A stretch of 64,000 nucleotides of DNA from Deltaproteobacteria bacterium (GTDB lineage Bacteria; Desulfobacterota; Syntrophia; Syntrophales; JACQWR01). Positions 28,405 to 39,117 of this stretch are shown here, piece after piece. Location of the stretch: assembly GCA_026388415.1 (NCBI GenBank), contig JAPLJV010000044.1:83247-147246 (forward strand), written 5' to 3'. The notes beneath the pieces were generated by a model. That model ran no database searches. It saw nothing but the letters and a program-made list of their open reading frames with translations, and was not told where the DNA came from. A program made the translations under genes and the position numbers. Each line of letters opens with the position of its first letter. Within the stretch, counting starts at the first letter, position 1.

Positions 28405-29646
28405 TCAATATTGCAGGCACAGGTGGGCGTACACCTTTGCGTTTCCCAGCATGTTAACAATGAGGCAGGATTCGTCGGGCTGGTGGGCGGTTTGGGTCAT
28501 CCGGCACCAGACAGCCACGGGATAGCCGCGTTGGCGAAAATGGGCAGCCACGGTTCCAGCCCCGATACCGGCAGGTGTTGCCTCGACCTCGTAGACATCG
28601 CGGATGGCTTGCTGCAGGGCCGTCACGACGGAGGCATCGTTGGGGGTTGGAGGAGGCGCCTGGATCTGCTGCACGGGTGTGATTTCAATCGTGACGCCAA
28701 AGCGCTGTTCAATTTCATCCGCCATGGCGCGGATGGCCGACAAGACCCCTGTCAATGGATAGACCGGCAACACGCGGCAGTCTAAATAAAAGACGTCGCT
28801 GCCCGGTATGGTGTTGACGTTGGGTACGTTGGCCTCCTTCTTTGTCGGCTGGAAGGTGCTGGCCGGCGGTTCGTAAAGCTGATCCTGGGCGCCTAACAGC
28901 TCATGCAGATCGTTCAGACGCACGACCAAGTGGGAGGCGGCCAGAAAGGCATTTTTCCCGAGGTCTGGTTTACTGGCGTGGCATTGTTTGCCTGCGGTCT
29001 TGATCTGCAGCCAGAGGATGCTTTTTTCCGCCACTTCAATAATGCTTCCCTCATCATTACCCGAATCGGGCACCACGATCAGGTCGGATTTCAGAAACGG
29101 GTTGTCAGCGTGGGTGAGTACATAATCCAGGCCCATGAGGCTGGAAGTTTCTTCATCGGCGACAAAGGCGAGCCCAAAACTCTTCTCCGGTACGATACCC
29201 TCGTCTAAGAAAGCCTTGGCAGCAAAAATTGATGCCACCATATCCTGCTGATTGTCTTCCACACCCCGGCCAAAAATCTTGCCGTCTTTAACGTAGCCCT
29301 GGTACGGGTCATGACTCCAGAGGTTCAATTCACCGGGCGGCACGATGTCCATGTGCGTCAATATCCAGACCCTTTGGCTCTGGTCTTTTCCCGGCAGGGC
29401 GACGAGCAGGTTCGGACGGATACCCGATGATACATGCGGGTCAGGGGCGTTTATCTCCCGGACCGGTGGGAAACCGAACTTTTGGAGGCAGGAAAGGATC
29501 AGGCGCGATTTCTCCAGCTCGCCGTGGCCGCAGTTCTCTGGTCCAAGAGCGGGAACCGCAGTCAGGGAATACTGCATCTCTATCATGGTCTCGGCGTAGG
29601 AATCTATCCTTGCGGCCAAGCGTGCAAAAAGGCGGGCGTCAATCAT
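28405..29646 (-). CDS. M20-family metallopeptidase, 413 aa
   Basis: A zinc-dependent amidohydrolase/peptidase of the ArgE/DapE/PepV type. It has the metal motif THMDIVPPG, the bridging GRGVEDNQQD, and catalytic VADEETSS. The dimerisation domain lies in the middle (AGKQCHASKPDLGKN). It likely acts on dipeptides or acyl amino acids in the cytoplasm. Start 29646 chosen over 29673; it overlaps the end of the upstream inactive M16 gene by eight bases, which suggests translational coupling. Confidence 0.85.
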   Translation of the reverse strand: MIDARLFARLAARIDSYAETMIEMQYSLTAVPALGPENCGHGELEKSRLILSCLQKFGFPPVREINAPDPHVSSGIRPNLLVALPGKDQSQRVWILTHMDIVPPGELNLWSHDPYQGYVKDGKIFGRGVEDNQQDMVASIFAAKAFLDEGIVPEKSFGLAFVADEETSSLMGLDYVLTHADNPFLKSDLIVVPDSGNDEGSIIEVAEKSILWLQIKTAGKQCHASKPDLGKNAFLAASHLVVRLNDLHELLGAQDQLYEPPASTFQPTKKEANVPNVNTIPGSDVFYLDCRVLPVYPLTGVLSAIRAMADEIEQRFGVTIEITPVQQIQAPPPTPNDASVVTALQQAIRDVYEVEATPAGIGAGTVAAHFRQRGYPVAVWCRMTQTAHQPDESCLIVNMLGNAKVYAHLCLQY

Positions 29647-31069
29647 GGGGCACCAACGTTTCCACCCTGCCAAAAGCGGTTAATGGTTGGTCAAAGTCTT
29701 TTTCCTGGCCCATTACCAGGGTGACAGTTTCTTCCGGCAGAAGATAACGGCCGGCCACCCTGGCGACTTCTTCACTACTCACTCTGGTGATCCTGTCTTG
29801 ATAGGTAAGCAGGTAATCCTGGGGCAGTTGATCAAATTCCAGCATTAGTTGCTGTTTGGCTATCTGTTCGGTCGAACGGAAAGAAAATATGAAGCTGTTG
29901 TTGAGGGATTTTTTTGCCCAGGCGAGTTCCCCGGCGCCGATGGATTCGCTTTTTATCCTGGCCGTAATGGATCTCAGGAGGGATAATGCTTTGCCCGTGG
30001 TGGACGACTTGGTCATGGCATAAGTTCCGAGAACTCCATAATCACCTTTGGGCCGGTAAAAACTGCCGGCGCTATAGGCAAGCCCCAGATTGGTCCGGAT
30101 TTCCTGAAAGATGCGGGAACGAAACCCACCGCTTCCGAGGATGAAATCCAACACCGTAAAGGGATAGAAATCGGCGCTTTTCTTCGCGGGTGCAAATCTC
30201 CCGGTGATCACGACCGATTGCGGTACATCCTTGGCGAGATAGAAGAGACCTGCCTGCAAGCTATTGGGCGGCGGTAGAATCTCTGCCGGTGTTCCCTTTT
30301 TTGGCCAGTTGCCGAAATATTTTTCCAGCAGGGCAAGAGCCTCCGGTTTGGTAATGTCTCCGGTGATGGCGACCATTATATTGTCAGGGTTATAATAACG
30401 CTGGTGGAATTGCTGCAGATCGTCGCGCGTGATTTTTTTCACCGACGTCAGGGAGGGGAGCCTGCCGCGCGGATTGCCTCTATACAGGACGCGGTTGAAT
30501 TCCCGGAAGGCAAACTGCTGGTGATCGTCGCCGATCCTCCTTAATTCTTCCATCTTCAAGTTCCTGGCCAGTAGTAATTTATCTTCTGCAAAGACAGGTT
30601 GCCTCACGATCCGGGACAATATCTCCATGCCGCGGTCCAGGTTATTCTTCAGGCTGGAGAAACTGATAGTGCAGTTCTCCATTTGTGCCGCTAAATTGAT
30701 ATCAATCGCGAGCGCTTCCAGCTCCTCGTCTATCTCCGTGCCGCTCATCAGCTCCGTACCGCCGGTGCGCATCAGCGTGCCCGTTAATTCGGCCAGACCT
30801 TCTTTGCCGTCCGGATCAAAATATGCCCCGGCCTTCATGACGGCGTGGATGTTGACGAGCGGCAGTTCGTGATCCGCAAGGATATAAATAATCATGCCGT
30901 TGGGTAGCTTTAACCGTTCCGCCTGAGGCGGTTTAAACTGCAAGGCCGGGTAGGTCAGGCTGTCGGGACGGGTCAAATGCAGATACTGGGACTGAGACTG
31001 TGCCGGAGCTGAAGTTGCCGCAGCAAGAAAGAAAATTAAACATAGGATCAAGAAACGATAATTTGTCAT
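29639..31069 (-). CDS. M16-family protein lacking the zinc motif (inactive subunit type), 476 aa
   Basis: This has a signal peptide (about 1-24) and a full two-domain M16 fold, but the place of HxxEH reads GLAELTG (in KEGLAELTGTLMRTGG), so it cannot bind zinc. Such inactive halves pair with an active M16 subunit to form a chamber; the likely partner is the protease at 25290. It begins 15 bases after the S1-domain gene and no clear ribosome site is visible. Confidence 0.88.
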   Translation of the reverse strand: MTNYRFLILCLIFFLAAATSAPAQSQSQYLHLTRPDSLTYPALQFKPPQAERLKLPNGMIIYILADHELPLVNIHAVMKAGAYFDPDGKEGLAELTGTLMRTGGTELMSGTEIDEELEALAIDINLAAQMENCTISFSSLKNNLDRGMEILSRIVRQPVFAEDKLLLARNLKMEELRRIGDDHQQFAFREFNRVLYRGNPRGRLPSLTSVKKITRDDLQQFHQRYYNPDNIMVAITGDITKPEALALLEKYFGNWPKKGTPAEILPPPNSLQAGLFYLAKDVPQSVVITGRFAPAKKSADFYPFTVLDFILGSGGFRSRIFQEIRTNLGLAYSAGSFYRPKGDYGVLGTYAMTKSSTTGKALSLLRSITARIKSESIGAGELAWAKKSLNNSFIFSFRSTEQIAKQQLMLEFDQLPQDYLLTYQDRITRVSSEEVARVAGRYLLPEETVTLVMGQEKDFDQPLTAFGRVETLVPHD

Positions 31070-31083
31070 CTATAATGCTTAAC

Positions 31084-32325
31084 TTACTTATCCCGTTTAT
31101 CGGGGTTCGATTTTGGGGGATATTTTGATTTCAGCAGATCTCCCAGAGAACCGAAGGAAGTTGATTTTGCCTCTCCCATGTATTTAAGCAGGTCTTCGAC
31201 CTTCTCTGCATTTTCCCCTGTTCCTGGCGTCTCAGCCCCCTCGCCGTCAGTCGCAGCCAATGTAAGGGAGATGCGTTTTTTCTCAACGTCAATCGCTTCA
31301 ATGCGCACCTCTACCGACTGACCTTTCGCGAGTATTTCGTTGGCATGTTTGATGCGTTTTCCTTTGGCCAGTTTGGAAATATGGATGAGACCTTCCACGC
31401 CGGCCGAAAGTGAGACAAAGGCGCCGAAATTGGTCAGGGAGGAGACGCGACCGGTCAGGCAGGCCCCCTTGGAGAAGTTTTTCTCGATATTTGTCCAGGG
31501 ATCGGCCAGGTTGGCTTTGAGACTCAAAGAAATTTTGTCCGCATCCCAGTCTAATTTTAAGATGGATAGAGAAAGTTCATCTCCTACCGCAAGCAGACTA
31601 TTAATATCAGCCGCTCTGTCCCAACCTATTTCAGAGAGGGGAAGCAACCCCTGGATGCCGCCGATATCAACGAAGGCGCCGAAATTGTGCAGGGACATGA
31701 CCTTGCCCGTAACTATCATCCCCTCTTTCAGTACTTCTTTCAGGCCTTCTTTATGCTTGGCTTTTTCCTCTTGCAGGATCTCGCGGTGGGAGATTATCAC
31801 GTTACGTCCCTGTTCGGCATATTCCATGATCTTGAAGGGTAAAGTCTTTCCTATGTAATCCGCAACGTTTTCACTTCTGGGCAGCCCGGTTTGTGAGAAG
31901 GGACAAAAGGCCCGGACATCGCCCGCAATGACGACCTCCAATCCGCCCTTGGTTTCTTTGGAGATCTTTCCTTCGATGGGTATGCCGCTATGCCAGGCGT
32001 CCTCCAGATATGCCTTGGCGGCATCGCCGCGGCCAATCTTGCAGGTGAAAAGTTTTTCACTATTCCGGGAGGAAAGAAAGTAAACGGTGACTGTTTCGCC
32101 TTCCTTTACGGTCAGATTGCCCTCGGGGTCGAGGTATTCCTTGCGGTCTATATAGCCTTCACTCTTGCCGCCCAGATCAATGAAGATCCATTCAGGTGAG
32201 AGCTTGACGATGCGGGCCTGCACCTTTTGTCCGGGCTGCAGCCACTCTTTTTCAAGCGGATTTTCGGCCATAAATTCCGCAAAACTCTTTTCCTCAACAA
32301 TTCCGACCTGTTCCTGATTATCCAT
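31084..32325 (-). CDS. S1-domain RNA-binding protein (ribosomal protein S1-like), 413 aa
   Basis: It contains about four S1 RNA-binding repeats (VQARIVKLSPEWIFIDLG, then a degenerate unit, then GMIVTGKVMSLHNFGAFVDI and GACLTGRVSSLTNFGAFVSL). This is shorter than the six-repeat RpsA of E. coli and could be either the S1 protein of a short type or a separate S1-like factor. An AAGGAC ribosome site precedes ATG 32325. It is the first gene of the minus-strand block; the ade promoter faces away from it. Confidence 0.85.
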   Translation of the reverse strand: MDNQEQVGIVEEKSFAEFMAENPLEKEWLQPGQKVQARIVKLSPEWIFIDLGGKSEGYIDRKEYLDPEGNLTVKEGETVTVYFLSSRNSEKLFTCKIGRGDAAKAYLEDAWHSGIPIEGKISKETKGGLEVVIAGDVRAFCPFSQTGLPRSENVADYIGKTLPFKIMEYAEQGRNVIISHREILQEEKAKHKEGLKEVLKEGMIVTGKVMSLHNFGAFVDIGGIQGLLPLSEIGWDRAADINSLLAVGDELSLSILKLDWDADKISLSLKANLADPWTNIEKNFSKGACLTGRVSSLTNFGAFVSLSAGVEGLIHISKLAKGKRIKHANEILAKGQSVEVRIEAIDVEKKRISLTLAATDGEGAETPGTGENAEKVEDLLKYMGEAKSTSFGSLGDLLKSKYPPKSNPDKRDK

Positions 32326-32405
32326 GAAGTCCTTTTTACTTGTTTAATGATGGCGCTGGCGTGTTAGATACAACAACCGCTTGAATATTACAACAGCTTA
32401 TTTAC

Positions 32406-32435
32406 TTGACACTGGAAGACTCTATTTCTTATACT
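32406..32435 (+). promoter_or_regulatory. Sigma-70-type promoter for adenine deaminase
   Basis: TTGACA (32406-32411) and TATACT (32430-32435) with an 18-base spacer, about 82 bases before the ade start; strong match on both boxes. Confidence 0.55.
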
Positions 32436-32517
32436 CCGGCGCCTGCCGAGGCAAACAATGCTCACAGCGATTGTTTAAATCTTGTCATTTCATCGGAGTA
32501 AGGGAAGGAGAATATCC

Positions 32518-34296
32518 ATGGCCATATCAGGAACATTACCCCTCATGGGCAATAAAGAAGCCGCAGTATTAATGCAGGTGGCTCTTGGTCGCGTCCCGGC
32601 GGATCTCGCCATCGTCCACGCCCGGCTGGCAAATGTTTATACCTGCGAGATCCTGGAAGACTATGCCGTGACCGTAAAAGGAAAATGGATCGCCTACGTC
32701 GGCCCGGCGCCGGAAGCTAACATCGGAGCTGAGACCGTCGTCATTGATGCTCAAGGCTTGACGGTGATTCCCGGTTTTATTGATGGTCACATCCACCTGG
32801 CCCCCCTGTTTGACGCTGCGGAGTTTTCGCGCTATGCGATCAAAGGCGGTACGACGACGATCATCGCCGAGACGATGGAACCATTTCCCGTCGGCGGTTA
32901 CGAAGGCGTACTGGATTTTCTCGATGCTTTCCAGGATCAGCCTCTGAAGGTATATGCCACCGTGGCGGCCATGGTTTCGATCAGCCGGACCTGTAACGGC
33001 GTGCCACTGGCAACACTCAAAAAGCTCCTTAAACGCGATGACGTCCTGGGTTTGGGCGAGTCCTATTGGCAGGCTGTTTTACAGAATCCGGACCAGTTTC
33101 TGCCCCTTTATGAGGAGACCCTGCGGTGCGGAAAGGTCGTAGAAGGTCATTCGGCCGGCGCGGGCGGCAGAAAATTGGTGGCCTATGTGGCGACGGGTGT
33201 TTCTTCCTGCCATGAGCCGATAACTGCCGAAGAAGTGCGGGAAAGATTGCGCTTGGGGATTTATGTAATGGTCAGGGAGGGGAGCATCAGGCGCGAGCTC
33301 GCAGCCGTGGCCCGCGTAAAAGATATGTCTGTTGATCTGCGCCGATTGATCCTGGTCACCGACGGTATTGATCCCAAGGATTTGATCGAGAAGGGTTATA
33401 TGGAATATGTTGTTCAGAAGGCGATTAATGTCGGCTTCGCCCCCCTGGATGCGATCCGGATGGCAACACTGAATGTGGCCGAGCATTTCTCCCTTGATGG
33501 CCTCATGGGAGGCATTGCTCCCGGTAAGTACGCTGATATGTTGATTATACCCGATTTACAGACCATCCAGCCTTGGTACGTAATCAGCAGCGGTAAAATC
33601 GTAGCCAAAAATGACGAGCTGCTTGTTTTGCCGCCGAAGCCTGTCTATAGCGCGGCGAGTTGCCATAGTATCCATCTTCCTGCCGAACTCAGGCCGGAGG
33701 ATTTTGCCATCCTGGCCGACCGTAATCTTTCCCAAGTCAAGGTTCGCGTGATTGATCAAATAACCGATCTGGTGACGGCGGAATTGCAAATGGAGATGCC
33801 GGTTATGGATGGCCAGATAAAGGCCGATATTAATCAGGATATCATCAAGGTGGCGGCCATTGACCGAACTAACTGTCCGGGCCGGAAATTTGTCGGATTG
33901 TTACGCGGATTTAAAATGCGCTCGGGCGCCTTTGCGACCAGTGCGGCCTGGGACACATCGGATATCATCGTGGTTGGCGCCAGTGAGGCGGACATGGCCC
34001 TCGCCGTCAACCGCATCCATGCCCTGCAAGGAGGAACAGTAGTTTGTGCCGGGGGAAGGATTCTGGCCGAGTTTCCCCTGCCCATTTTCGGTCTGATCTC
34101 CCCTTTGCCGATGGATATCCTTGCCGTACAGATGGACGCGATAACGGCAGCCGCTCAAGGGCTGGGCATCCCTTTCAGCAATCCTTTTTTAACTCTGGTT
34201 ACCCTGACCGGGGCGGCGATCCCTTACCTTCGCATCTGCGAAGAGGGGCTGGTAAATCTGAAAGACGGGAAAACTCTGGGCGTGATCGTGCCCTGA
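32518..34296 (+). CDS. ade: Adenine deaminase, 592 aa
   Basis: An amidohydrolase-fold enzyme turning adenine to hypoxanthine. It has the metal motif GFIDGHIHLAP, the following GHSAGAGGRKL, and the C-terminal adenine-deaminase domain (VAAIDRTNCPGRKFVGLLRG). ATG 32518 has an AGGGAAGGAG ribosome site at a good distance, so the TTG at 32482 is rejected. Usual length for Ade. It stands alone between the S1 gene and ligA. Confidence 0.92.
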   Translation: MAISGTLPLMGNKEAAVLMQVALGRVPADLAIVHARLANVYTCEILEDYAVTVKGKWIAYVGPAPEANIGAETVVIDAQGLTVIPGFIDGHIHLAPLFDAAEFSRYAIKGGTTTIIAETMEPFPVGGYEGVLDFLDAFQDQPLKVYATVAAMVSISRTCNGVPLATLKKLLKRDDVLGLGESYWQAVLQNPDQFLPLYEETLRCGKVVEGHSAGAGGRKLVAYVATGVSSCHEPITAEEVRERLRLGIYVMVREGSIRRELAAVARVKDMSVDLRRLILVTDGIDPKDLIEKGYMEYVVQKAINVGFAPLDAIRMATLNVAEHFSLDGLMGGIAPGKYADMLIIPDLQTIQPWYVISSGKIVAKNDELLVLPPKPVYSAASCHSIHLPAELRPEDFAILADRNLSQVKVRVIDQITDLVTAELQMEMPVMDGQIKADINQDIIKVAAIDRTNCPGRKFVGLLRGFKMRSGAFATSAAWDTSDIIVVGASEADMALAVNRIHALQGGTVVCAGGRILAEFPLPIFGLISPLPMDILAVQMDAITAAAQGLGIPFSNPFLTLVTLTGAAIPYLRICEEGLVNLKDGKTLGVIVP

Positions 34297-34340
34297 ATAT
34301 AACGGCCTCGTCAAAAGTCGAAAATGCCGAAGAAGTGAGG

Positions 34341-34388
34341 GCTTGTCGCTGCTTATATATCCGTGCGGAAATATAAGCAGCGACAAGC
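34341..34388. repeat. Perfect 18-bp inverted repeat downstream of ade
   Basis: GCTTGTCGCTGCTTATAT (34341-34358) is the exact reverse complement of 34371-34388, with a 12-base loop. A T-rich tract follows. It may end ade transcription or be a dispersed palindromic element. Confidence 0.75.
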
Positions 34389-34474
34389 TCCGTATTTTAT
34401 GTTATATATCTTCCCCCCGTTCAGCTATTCCTCTCAGGGGGGAGTAAATGACCGCACGTCTGCTCATCATCTAA

Positions 34475-36537
<2,063 letters not shown>

Positions 36538-36538
<1 letters not shown>

Positions 36539-36816
36539 TGGCTATGAAAAGATGGCATTTTTTGATTACTGGCAAGGTTCAGGGCGTTTTTTTTCGTGCC
36601 CACATGCAGCGGGTAGCCGAGTCGCTGGGCTTTACCGGCTGGGTTAAAAACCTTCCCGATGGCAGTGTCGAAGCCATTGTGGAAGGTTCCGAAATCAACC
36701 TGGCCGCCCTGCTGGACTGGTGCCAGGAAGGGCCGCCCTGCGCCGATGTCAGCCAGATTGAAGTGACAGAAGAACCATACAAAGGCGATTACACGGACTT
36801 CAGCATCCGTCATTAG
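36538..36816 (+). CDS. acyP: Acylphosphatase, 92 aa
   Basis: Hydrolyses acyl phosphates. The signature GKVQGVFFRAHMQRVAESLG and GWVKNLPDGSVEAIVEG are intact with the catalytic Arg and Asn. It is translationally coupled to ligA through overlapping stop and start. Start taken at ATG 36538; an inner ATG at 36547 would also fit. Confidence 0.92.
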
Positions 36817-36832
36817 TAAGTTAACGTTATCG

Positions 36833-38014
36833 TCACGAAAACTGCTTCATAACCTTCCCGAATCCCTCCATGGAATTTATTATTGTCCGGTCTTCCACGC
36901 AGTAGGAAATGCGGAAGAAGCCGGGTCCGCTGAAGCCGCTGCCAGGTACACAGATGATTTTTTCCTGAAGTAAAGCTTTAACAAACAAGGCATCATCTTC
37001 TATGGGACTCTGGGGGAAAAGGTAAAAGGCTCCGGCGGGTTTGACGAACTTGTAGCCCAAGGCTGCCAAGCCATCGCAGAGCAGGTCGCGTTTGCGTTTA
37101 TATTCGGCCACCGCCACCTGGGCGCCCTGCAGGTTGACGATCACGCGCTGCATCAAGGCCGGCGCGTTCACAAAACCAAGAATTCGGTTGCAAAGAATAG
37201 CGGCATCAATAACCATCGCCACGCCCTTCAGGGCCGGATTGATGGCCAGATAGCCGATTCTTTCTCCGGGCAGGGAAAGGCTTTTGGAATAAGAGGTGGC
37301 AATAATACTGTTTTCGTAGGCGGCCAGGACACTGGGAACCTCGGCGCCGTCGTAGACGATATCCGTATAAGGCTCATCGGAGATGAGGTAAATATCCTCG
37401 CCCAGAGTACGGGACTTGTCTCGCAGAACGTCGGCCAAACCCTTGATAGCAGCGCCATCGTAAACCTTGCCGGTGGGATTGTTGGGCGAATTAATCAGCA
37501 CGATCTTTGTTTTTTCTGTAATGGCAGCGGCGATAGCCGAAAGATCAAGGGAAAAATCGCTTTGGGTCTTGACAAATTTAGTCACGCCGCCCGCGTTATC
37601 CACATAGGAACGGTATTCCACAAAACAGGGCGTAGGAACAATAACCTCCTCGTTGGGATTAAGGAGCGCCTTTAAGATGACATTCAGAGCGCCGCCGGCC
37701 CCGCAGGTCATGATAATGTTGTTGAAAGCAAGTGGCACTCCCCGGATGGAACTCTGGTAGGCGGCCACAGACTTTCTCGTCTCGGGATAGCCGGCATTAG
37801 GCATATAGCCATGTTTATTCGGGATAACGGCGGCGGCAGCCTGGATGAGAGCCTCCTTGAATTTGTCCGGCGGTTCAATATTGGGATTGCCGAGGCTGAA
37901 ATCAAAAACATTTTCCGCACCGAATTGTTTTCTCAAATTATCGCCTTCCTCAAACATTTTCCTAATCCATGATGAGCTAGCGATCATATCCTGAATCTTG
38001 GTAGAAACAGCCAT
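36833..38014 (-). CDS. PLP-dependent class I/II aminotransferase, 393 aa
   Basis: A fold-type I aminotransferase close to aspartate/aromatic aminotransferases. The PLP lysine sits in ATSYSKSLSLPGERIGY and the substrate-site Asn in LINSPNNPTGKVYDG. Substrate cannot be told. A strong AAAAAAGGAG ribosome site precedes ATG 38014. It converges with the acylphosphatase gene. Confidence 0.9.
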   Translation of the reverse strand: MAVSTKIQDMIASSSWIRKMFEEGDNLRKQFGAENVFDFSLGNPNIEPPDKFKEALIQAAAAVIPNKHGYMPNAGYPETRKSVAAYQSSIRGVPLAFNNIIMTCGAGGALNVILKALLNPNEEVIVPTPCFVEYRSYVDNAGGVTKFVKTQSDFSLDLSAIAAAITEKTKIVLINSPNNPTGKVYDGAAIKGLADVLRDKSRTLGEDIYLISDEPYTDIVYDGAEVPSVLAAYENSIIATSYSKSLSLPGERIGYLAINPALKGVAMVIDAAILCNRILGFVNAPALMQRVIVNLQGAQVAVAEYKRKRDLLCDGLAALGYKFVKPAGAFYLFPQSPIEDDALFVKALLQEKIICVPGSGFSGPGFFRISYCVEDRTIINSMEGFGKVMKQFS

Positions 38015-38118
38015 CGAGTATTCTCCTTTTTTACAATATTATGGTTGACATTTTATCGGGCATTGTTGATAAAAGCAACTGGCAAATCTGGAAAGATGTA
38101 TAATAAGGTCGCAATTAC

Positions 38119-39114
38119 TTGAAACATAACAAATTGGCGCCAACCGCCGAAACCATCAGTTTTACCGACAATACCATCCTCCGCAATCTGTTTGGCGAAC
38201 AGGACAGTCATTTAAAGCTCCTGGAGAAGCTGACCGGCGTGAAGCTCGCCGTCCGGGGGAACAATATTACCATAGCCGGCGATGATCCCGTCATTGTTAA
38301 GCTCAGCAGGCAAATCCTCGGGCAACTCTACGGCATCATCGCCAAGGGCTATAACGTATTTGCGGAAGATATCGTCTACGCGCACCGGATGCTCTCGGGA
38401 AACAGTGATGTGGATCTGGAAAAGATATTTCTCGACACGGTTTTCATTGCTTCCAAAAAACGCGTCATCACCCCGAAGAGCATCGCCCAGAAACTATACA
38501 TTGATGCCATGAGAAAGCACGACATGGTGTTTGGCGTCGGCCCGGCCGGAACCGGCAAGACTTATCTGGCCATGGCCATGGCAGTTTCCGCGCTCATGGC
38601 CAAAAAGGTGCATCGCATAGTCCTGGCGCGGCCGGCCGTAGAGGCGGGTGAAAAGCTGGGCTTCCTGCCCGGCGACCTCGCGGAAAAGGTAAACCCTTAT
38701 CTGCGGCCGCTTTATGACGCCCTGTTCGATATGCTGGATTTTGACCGGGCCACCGCTCTCATTCAAAAAAGCATTATCGAGGTTGCCCCGCTCGCCTTCA
38801 TGCGCGGCCGGACGCTGAACGATTCCTTCGTCATCCTCGATGAGGCGCAGAATACCACCTCCGAACAGATGAAGATGTTTCTCACCCGCCTCGGCTACGG
38901 TTCCCGGGCCGTCATCACGGGCGACATTACCCAGATAGATCTGCCCCTGGAAAAAGGATCAGGACTCATTGAAGCGGCAACAATCCTCAAAACAACGGAG
39001 GGCATCAGCTTCATTCACTTCTCTGAAGTTGACGTCGTCCGGCATCCTCTCGTTCAGGATGTCATTCGCGCCTACCAGCAGTTAGAGCAGCGGAAGAGAA
39101 ATAAAGGCAATTAA
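38119..39114 (+). CDS. PhoH-family P-loop protein, 331 aa
   Basis: An ATPase with the Walker A FGVGPAGTGKTYLAMA (about residue 138) and Walker B DSFVILDEAQNTT, a late AAA-like PhoH2-type motor linked to RNA handling. TTG 38119 is the first start with an AAGGTC-like site; no ATG fits. It opens the phoH-pgpH-ybeY cluster, a widespread RNA-maturation neighbourhood. Confidence 0.88.
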   Translation: MKHNKLAPTAETISFTDNTILRNLFGEQDSHLKLLEKLTGVKLAVRGNNITIAGDDPVIVKLSRQILGQLYGIIAKGYNVFAEDIVYAHRMLSGNSDVDLEKIFLDTVFIASKKRVITPKSIAQKLYIDAMRKHDMVFGVGPAGTGKTYLAMAMAVSALMAKKVHRIVLARPAVEAGEKLGFLPGDLAEKVNPYLRPLYDALFDMLDFDRATALIQKSIIEVAPLAFMRGRTLNDSFVILDEAQNTTSEQMKMFLTRLGYGSRAVITGDITQIDLPLEKGSGLIEAATILKTTEGISFIHFSEVDVVRHPLVQDVIRAYQQLEQRKRNKGN

Positions 39115-39117
39115 AAC

